The notes under the pieces were generated by a model. That model saw only the letters and a program-made list of their open reading frames with translations. It was not told the DNA's origin and searched no databases. 64,000 nucleotides of DNA. It comes from Prevotella sp. MGM2 (lineage in GTDB: Bacteria; Bacteroidota; Bacteroidia; Bacteroidales; Bacteroidaceae). The stretch spans positions 62,001-126,000 of the forward strand of contig NZ_BEWW01000283.1 of the NCBI RefSeq assembly GCF_002933955.1, read 5' to 3'. A program made the translations under genes and the position numbers. This document shows, piece by piece, positions 59,339 through 64,000 of the stretch; position 1 is the first letter of the stretch, and the number at the start of each line of letters is the position of its first letter.

Positions 59339-59698
59339 TTAGTCGGTGATACGATAGTAGTATTGCAATTCATCGCCCTCTAAGTTGTCATAGGCATAGT
59401 CATTGACTTGCTCCCATAACTCGCTATATAAAGCCGCTATGCGATTGCAACGCGCGTCCATAGGCTTTTCGTGGTCGTAGAAATAGCCTATCTTGTGGTT
59501 GAGTACCATAGAAAGCTCGGTAAGGTACTTGTAGTTGCTTTTCCACTCGCGGAAAGCGCGTATGAATGTTGATTTGATTCCGTTTATCCCGAAGCGGTCG
59601 GCAATAGAAAAGTCCTGCCAAAAGGTTGTGATAGGCTTGTAGCCGGTCATTTGCTCAACCGGCCAAGCGGGGATTTTGATTTGAAATTGTTGTACCAT
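59339..59698 (-). CDS. Hypothetical protein
   Basis: 119 residues from ATG 59698. The pattern FQIKIPAWPVEQMTGYKPITTFWQDFSIADRFGINGIKSTF is one I recall from Bacteroidales mobile elements and phages as a protein of unknown function. Leftward accessory operon. Confidence 0.5.
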   Translation of the reverse strand: MVQQFQIKIPAWPVEQMTGYKPITTFWQDFSIADRFGINGIKSTFIRAFREWKSNYKYLTELSMVLNHKIGYFYDHEKPMDARCNRIAALYSELWEQVNDYAYDNLEGDELQYYYRITD

Positions 59699-59730
59699 AT
59701 TCTTGTTGGTGTTGCGTTGTTGTGTCAATG

Positions 59731-59907
59731 TTATTTCTCCCAAGTGAGTTGCCAATTTTTGTAGGGATTGGCACCGTGAGCCACGGCCACCTCAGCAGCC
59801 TCCGCAATGGTTTGTTTGCCTGTGCGGATAACCTTTTTCACCATGCCGATATGATGACCGGCTAAGTCGGTTTTCTCAACGTAGAATGTTACGGTGTATT
59901 GCTCCAT
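59731..59907 (-). CDS. Small hypothetical protein
   Basis: 58 residues, ATG at 59907: MEQYTVTFYVEKTDLAGHHI, then KQTIAEAAEVAVAHGANPYK. One beta strand pair and a helix are likely. Shares a pattern of length with its neighbour at 59931; function unknown. Confidence 0.5.
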   Translation of the reverse strand: MEQYTVTFYVEKTDLAGHHIGMVKKVIRTGKQTIAEAAEVAVAHGANPYKNWQLTWEK

Positions 59908-59930
59908 GTCTTTATGCGTTTCTTGTAGAG

Positions 59931-60143
59931 TTACTTGTTAGGGGTGATTAAAAGCATATCGCGGAGGCCGTCAACGTAGGCGGCAAGCTCTTTGAAAGAG
60001 CGTCCAGACGTTAGGGCTATCGGATTATCGTTATAGCTTACGAAATAGCCCATTTCGTTTTTGCCGATTGTGAACGTTGCGTTAACGCGCTCTCCATAGA
60101 TATTGAGGCGTTCTTGGAGTGCCTGTCTATTTGTCTTTGCCAT
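59931..60143 (-). CDS. Small hypothetical protein, first of accessory operon
   Basis: 70 residues from ATG 60143. NKTRQ-like basic start, then ATFTIGKNEMGYFVSYNDNP and a helix SFKELAAYVDGLRDML. It follows the promoter at 60208-60239 by about 60 bases. No family recognised. Confidence 0.5.
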   Translation of the reverse strand: MAKTNRQALQERLNIYGERVNATFTIGKNEMGYFVSYNDNPIALTSGRSFKELAAYVDGLRDMLLITPNK

Positions 60144-60198
60144 TTTCTTGTAGTTTTTATCGGTGTTGCTTTGTCGGTTTGAGTTGCTGTATTTCTCA

Positions 60199-60248
60199 AA
60201 CACATTGCAAAGTTAATGTGTTTTATTGAATACGCCAAATATTTTGGC
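60199..60248 (-). promoter_or_regulatory. Promoter and operators of the leftward accessory operon
   Basis: Minus-strand TTTG (60239-60236), 20-base spacer, TAACTTTG (60215-60208), an exact consensus. Both boxes lie inside inverted repeats: AACACATT/AATGTGTT (60199-60206 and 60215-60222) around the -7, and GCCAAA/TTTGGC (60234-60239 and 60243-60248) around the -33. The overlap suggests repressor control. Confidence 0.6.
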
Positions 60249-60267
60249 AATTATTTTTCGGAAAAAA

Positions 60268-60365
60268 TTACCCAGTAAATTTAACTCGCTGAAAATTCGG
60301 AGATTTACCCGGTAAAATTTTTTCTGTGTTTTATAAACACATATCGTAGAAATTAGCTATCTTTG
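60268..60365 (+). promoter_or_regulatory. Operators and promoter of the capsid operon
   Basis: TTACCCAGTAAA (60268-60279) and TTACCCGGTAAA (60305-60316) are near-identical, near-palindromic 12-mers. TGTGTTT-TAT-AAACACA (60325-60341) is a further inverted repeat. A -7 box TATCTTTG (60358-60365) follows, with no good -33, so an activator may be needed. The three sites together look like control of late head genes. Confidence 0.5.
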
Positions 60366-60426
60366 TGCCTAAGAACTGAAAAGCCAATTATTAACACCCC
60401 CTTTCCGGGGCATAACAACAACCGAT

Positions 60427-61056
60427 ATGAACAAAGCACTTAGGGCAAAAGTCAAGGAAAAGACTAAGGACACCCGCCTATCGGAGAAGTACCTCGATAA
60501 GCTAACCGAGCAGCTCGGTGGAGGCATTGAGGATGATTCTACCGATGAGGAGGCAATCGAAAAGACTGCAACCCTTATAGCTGATGTAGCAACCGAAACT
60601 CAGGGTGAGGCTACACGCTGGGCGCAGAAAGCAAAGGGCAATGGAAAGACCAAGCCCGCCAAAGATGACGATGACACGGACGATGACACGGACGATGACA
60701 CCGCCACCAAAGGCACAAAGGGCAAAGGCAAGACAAAGCCCGGTGATAACTCCGATGAGCGTATTGCCGCAATGGAAAAAGAGCTGAACGACTTGAAAGC
60801 TGAACGTAGCCGCGAGGCGCGTAAGGCTGAAATCAACGCAGCTTTTGAAAAGCACAAAATCCCCGCTTTTCTCCGCGACCGCCTCGGCAATTCCATTGCT
60901 GATGATGAGGACGTGGAAACCGCCGTGGCAGCACTCCGACAGGATTGTATCACAAACGGCCTTATTTCCGACAAAGCCGAGGGTGCAAAATCGGCAAGCG
61001 AAAAGCAGGTTGACGAAGCCGCTGACGCATTGCTGGAAACAATAACCGCTAAATAA
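60427..61056 (+). CDS. Scaffold-like protein
   Basis: 209 residues. Low-complexity acidic/lysine-rich middle (DDDDTDDDTDDDTATKGTKGKGKTKP), a coil (DERIAAMEKELNDLKAERSREARKAE) and a helical C-terminus. Composition and position two genes before the major capsid protein fit a scaffold that guides shell assembly. Confidence 0.55.
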   Translation: MNKALRAKVKEKTKDTRLSEKYLDKLTEQLGGGIEDDSTDEEAIEKTATLIADVATETQGEATRWAQKAKGNGKTKPAKDDDDTDDDTDDDTATKGTKGKGKTKPGDNSDERIAAMEKELNDLKAERSREARKAEINAAFEKHKIPAFLRDRLGNSIADDEDVETAVAALRQDCITNGLISDKAEGAKSASEKQVDEAADALLETITAK

Positions 61057-61068
61057 AAATTTTTCAAG

Positions 61069-61716
61069 ATGAAACGCAAGACAGCCTCCTTTGTGGGTAC
61101 GCGCCCGATTTTTACGGGTAGCCCCTCAATCGTTATGGGCGGTTTTAACCTTGATGTTACGGGGCAGAAATTCCGTGTCGGTGATGTTATCCCCGCCGGA
61201 ACGCTTGCCATTCGTAATGAGGAAACCCGTCTGGTGCAGGTTATCAAGACTGCAAAGGTAGTAGAGGTGGATGCGGAAAACTCAAAACTCGTTTCCCTGT
61301 ATGTCGATGAGTTTTATGCTCCGTGTTTCGCCGAGGGCGAGTTTGTGGGTATCGCCGGCGCAGATGCCGTTGCAATCGCCTCAGCTCCCAAAATCTCCGC
61401 CATTGAGGAAAAGGGCAACATTTACCGTATCACTCTTTCCGCTGCCATTACCGGGCTGAAAGCCGGCGATGTGCTTGTGGAGCTTGTGAGCGATGGTGCC
61501 GCTACTCCCAAGACCAAAGAACGCGGCCTCGCAAACTCAACCACTATCAAGGACGTTGTGGTGAGCGAGTTTGAAACCGCCATTGACGTAACCGCCGACA
61601 CCATGCAATACGCGCTCTACGAAAGGCGTGTATCGCCTATCCCCGACAGCCAGAAAGACGAAACCGGCGCTTTCCTCAAAGCCAACCCACACGTCAAGCT
61701 GACAAAATCGCTGTAA
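61069..61716 (+). CDS. Capsid decoration/stabilisation-like protein
   Basis: 215 residues, rich in beta strands (FTGSPSIVMGGFNLDVTGQKFRVGDVIPAGTLAIRNEETRL). Gene order and the G/V-rich repeated strand pattern match head-decoration or head-fibre proteins that precede capsid genes in Bacteroides phages. Function inferred. Confidence 0.5.
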   Translation: MKRKTASFVGTRPIFTGSPSIVMGGFNLDVTGQKFRVGDVIPAGTLAIRNEETRLVQVIKTAKVVEVDAENSKLVSLYVDEFYAPCFAEGEFVGIAGADAVAIASAPKISAIEEKGNIYRITLSAAITGLKAGDVLVELVSDGAATPKTKERGLANSTTIKDVVVSEFETAIDVTADTMQYALYERRVSPIPDSQKDETGAFLKANPHVKLTKSL

Positions 61717-61741
61717 TATCAACACAAAATTTTAAAAAACC

Positions 61742-62992
61742 ATGCCTACAAAGTCAATTTTTACAACTTTCACTGGCTTGCACAAGGCCGGCTCTCCGCT
61801 GGACTTACTTGCAACGTGGCGTAAGTCCTTTGACAAGGCTTCGGAGCGTGAGGTTGCTCTTTTCCAAAAGATGTATACCGATGGCTGGTTTACCTACAAT
61901 ACTCCGCAGATGTCGCTTACTGCCGAGGCTATTGTCGGTAAATACCAGATACGTTTCATGGCTACGCTCTTGGGCGATGAATCACCCTCGCCCCTGCGCC
62001 GGTCGGACGGCTTCGATGTCTGGACAAAGGAAATTCCCCGTGTCGGACAGACTTTCGTAATGTTCGCCCGCGATTATCGTAAGCTCATGGAGGTTTACGA
62101 GAATCCCCGCCTCAAGGAGGCCGACAAGGTAAAGCAGATTGAAAAGACGCTCAAACACCAGATGCAGGACGCATATCTCGGTTGCAAGGACGTGATGGAC
62201 TTTATCGTTCTCATGGCTTTCTCCAACTGGGGCGTGGCTAAATTCGTACCCGCTATCAACAACCCCGGCGGCCGTGCCTACGAGGTGGACTACACCATGC
62301 CGGACGCAAACAAGCTCGTGAGCGTTCTGAACTGGACCACTGCAAACACAAAGGCCGGCAAGCTCAATCCTATTCTTTTCCTTTCCGTCCTCTGCGCCGC
62401 ACTCCGCGCTCGTGGTATCGAGCCGGGCGAAATCCTCATGTCGCAGGAACTCGCAACATGGCTGCGTATGGACAGCACAACTCGCCTGTTAGCACATGGT
62501 ACCGACAAGCAGGCGCAGACCGTCACCAAATCGGAATTTTCCGCGTTGCTGGAAGAAAACGAAATCCCCCCGATTACCGTTATCCGGCGCAAGATGGGTA
62601 TCTCCCCGGACGGCAAGCGTCAAGCTATTGAGCCGTGGAATCCCAACTTTATCGCAATCAAGCCCGCCGGCGTTATCGGCGAAATTCAGCCCGCTATTGA
62701 GGACTCCGAGCTTATCGAGGAAGAGAATGTGGACTATCTCAACGCCGGCAATGGTATTCGTATCTCCAAGTGGCGCACAGGTGCATCCACGGGTCAGACC
62801 GCCGGCGAATACACCGAGGGCGCGGGCCGCTTGCTGCCCCTTATCACCGAGATAGGGCAGATTGTTTGCTTACAGGTACGCGGCATTACCGAAAAGGAAG
62901 CCGCCGTCGATGCAAACGGCACCACTACCTACTACCGCACCAAAGCCGACTATGACGCTGCCGTAGCCGCCGCAAGTCTTGAAACCGTCTAA
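61742..62992 (+). CDS. Major capsid protein
   Basis: 416 residues. Segments FTTFTGLHKAGSPLDLLATWRKSFD, DFIVLMAFSNWGVAKFVP, and EPWNPNFIAIKPAGVIGEIQPA with a DVDYL..NGI region, are typical of HK97-fold capsid proteins of Bacteroidales siphophages. The order after the scaffold and decoration genes supports it. No protease gene or pro-peptide is evident. Confidence 0.7.
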   Translation: MPTKSIFTTFTGLHKAGSPLDLLATWRKSFDKASEREVALFQKMYTDGWFTYNTPQMSLTAEAIVGKYQIRFMATLLGDESPSPLRRSDGFDVWTKEIPRVGQTFVMFARDYRKLMEVYENPRLKEADKVKQIEKTLKHQMQDAYLGCKDVMDFIVLMAFSNWGVAKFVPAINNPGGRAYEVDYTMPDANKLVSVLNWTTANTKAGKLNPILFLSVLCAALRARGIEPGEILMSQELATWLRMDSTTRLLAHGTDKQAQTVTKSEFSALLEENEIPPITVIRRKMGISPDGKRQAIEPWNPNFIAIKPAGVIGEIQPAIEDSELIEEENVDYLNAGNGIRISKWRTGASTGQTAGEYTEGAGRLLPLITEIGQIVCLQVRGITEKEAAVDANGTTTYYRTKADYDAAVAAASLETV

Positions 62993-63007
62993 CCCTTTTG
63001 CTTTGCT

Positions 63008-63406
63008 ATGAAACTGAAAGTAATTAAGCCTTTCAATGGCAAAGCAGAGGGTAAGACCCTTTGCCCCGGCGAGTTTATCCAGAGCAACGATGTTGAACGC
63101 ATCAATGCGCTTGTAGGGCGTGGTTTTTGCGTTATCGTTGCGCTGGATGACGCGCCGACTGCCTCCGAAACCGCCCCTACAATCCCCGTAGAGGTGGTAA
63201 GCGATCATGTAGAATTTCAAGGGGAACGCTATCACATAGAAACCATTAAGGCCGCACTGGGCATTATGGGTATTCGTGTGGCTCACAATGCCAAAGAAAA
63301 GGCCGTGAGCAACGCTCTTTCGGCTCTGACCGATGAGCAGGCGCAAACCCTTTCCGAAATGCTCAACAACAACGAAACCGCCGACCCCAACCCCGAAAAG
63401 GAGTAA
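63008..63406 (+). CDS. Hypothetical head protein
   Basis: 132 residues. KVIKPFNGKAEGKTLCPGEFIQSNDVERINALVGRGFCVIV is a small beta domain common after phage capsid genes; then IKAALGIMGIRVAHNAKEKAVSNAL as helices. Possibly a head completion factor. Confidence 0.5.
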   Translation: MKLKVIKPFNGKAEGKTLCPGEFIQSNDVERINALVGRGFCVIVALDDAPTASETAPTIPVEVVSDHVEFQGERYHIETIKAALGIMGIRVAHNAKEKAVSNALSALTDEQAQTLSEMLNNNETADPNPEKE

Positions 63407-63409
63407 GCT

Positions 63410-63745
63410 ATGGAGATAACCGTTCTTGAGGCATTAATGGCCGAGCTGGAGCCTTACACCGCCGCACAGGTGGTATGTAAGAAAGCTCTTATTGACGCTG
63501 GACTTTCCGAGGTAGCCAACGACACCCCTTATACATCCGACTGCAAAAAGATAGTGGCAACCGCCGCTATCAAGGTGCTTAAAAAGTTTCTGGTGTTAAG
63601 TAGTGAAAGTTTAGGCAAATCCTCACAGTCTTACGACACTAAGGAGCTGAGAAAGCGTATCAAAGAATTGTGCGCTGATGCCGGACTTGATGCCGATGAG
63701 ATTTTGGAAATCCCCACAATCACGGACGGCTCTATGTATTGGTAA
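63410..63745 (+). CDS. Head-tail connector candidate
   Basis: 111 residues, helical (TVLEALMAELEPYTAAQVVCKKALIDAGL...). Position after the capsid cluster, length and helix content fit a gp6-like connector, but the sequence pattern alone is not diagnostic. Confidence 0.45.
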   Translation: MEITVLEALMAELEPYTAAQVVCKKALIDAGLSEVANDTPYTSDCKKIVATAAIKVLKKFLVLSSESLGKSSQSYDTKELRKRIKELCADAGLDADEILEIPTITDGSMYW

Positions 63746-63748
63746 GAT

Positions 63749-64000
63749 ATGAGATACAACGGCTCTTTTGACTATTGGCATGGTGGCGAGGTTTTCACAG
63801 ACCCCGCAACCGGCTTTACTGTTCAAAGCGACACCGCCGCTTTTGAAGAGGGTTGCGAGTGCCAGATTGATATTTCTATTCCTGCCAAGCACTACATAGG
63901 TACTGACGGGCAAGAATACACCTACACTTACGATGTTTTCATTTCAAAGTATTTCCGAGGTGAAATAAGTGTGGGTGATACTATCCGGCTCTACAATGCC
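63749..64000 (+). CDS. Hypothetical neck/tail gene, cut by window end
   Basis: Open from ATG 63749 to the end of the window, 84 codons. MRYNGSFDYWHGGEVFTDPA begins a beta-rich protein that recalls small head-closure or tail-completion proteins at this position. Incomplete, so the family is uncertain. Confidence 0.45.
   Translation, partial: MRYNGSFDYWHGGEVFTDPATGFTVQSDTAAFEEGCECQIDISIPAKHYIGTDGQEYTYTYDVFISKYFRGEISVGDTIRLYNA

Overview
The window holds two different tailed-phage genomes of Bacteroidales (Bacteroides/Prevotella/Muribaculaceae-like) hosts, joined near a tRNA gene. Three things point to such a host: promoters with the Bacteroidetes -33 TTTG / -7 TAnnTTTG pattern in both halves, the recombinase type, and many gene families I know mainly from Bacteroidales phages.

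Region A (about 1-29,820) is AT-richer and comes from a large phage with its own replisome. From the left it has two baseplate genes and a basic protein; a leftward block with a lipoprotein, a radical-SAM protein, a B12-type (class II) ribonucleotide reductase carrying an intein, and two small genes; and a 1-kb gene-free stretch that folds into an elaborate structure. A long rightward operon follows: gp32-like SSB, SbcD/SbcC-like nuclease, RuvC-like resolvase, sigma-like factor, DnaB-like helicase, DnaG-like primase, DNA polymerase III alpha (with an HNH intein and a 7-bp tandem duplication that breaks the frame), guanylate kinase, DnaQ-like exonuclease, small terminase, lysis genes, large terminase and a short connector-like gene. 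The head and tail genes expected next are absent.

Junction (29,820-30,060): a tRNA-Arg(CCU) with its own terminator, followed directly by a tyrosine recombinase. This is the usual layout of a prophage left end.

Region B (30,058-64,000) is GC-richer and is a temperate siphophage-like genome. It contains the integrase, eight copies of a 16-bp palindrome, a leftward repressor operon facing a Cro-like gene, and an early operon (SMC-like ATPase, RecT, HNH endonuclease, MBL-fold nuclease, NinB-like, replication initiator, DnaC-like loader, two DNA methyltransferases, ParB, MazG, RuvC-like). Packaging and head genes follow (ParB/DUF4417 fusion, zincin, small and large terminase, portal, MuF-like head protein fused to an ADP-ribosyltransferase). 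A leftward block of small accessory genes includes an ADP-ribosylglycohydrolase. After an operator-rich gap come scaffold-like, decoration and major capsid genes and the start of the neck genes.

Most notable are the two structured RNA regions, the palindrome array, the ART/ADP-ribosylglycohydrolase pair, two inteins in catalytic motifs, the phage-phage junction, and several reading-frame lesions (DnaE, Dcm, a small gene at 45.9 kb, an Exo II-less DnaQ). The lesions may reflect real decay or sequencing error. Family names rest on recognised motifs and memory of families; no search was run.
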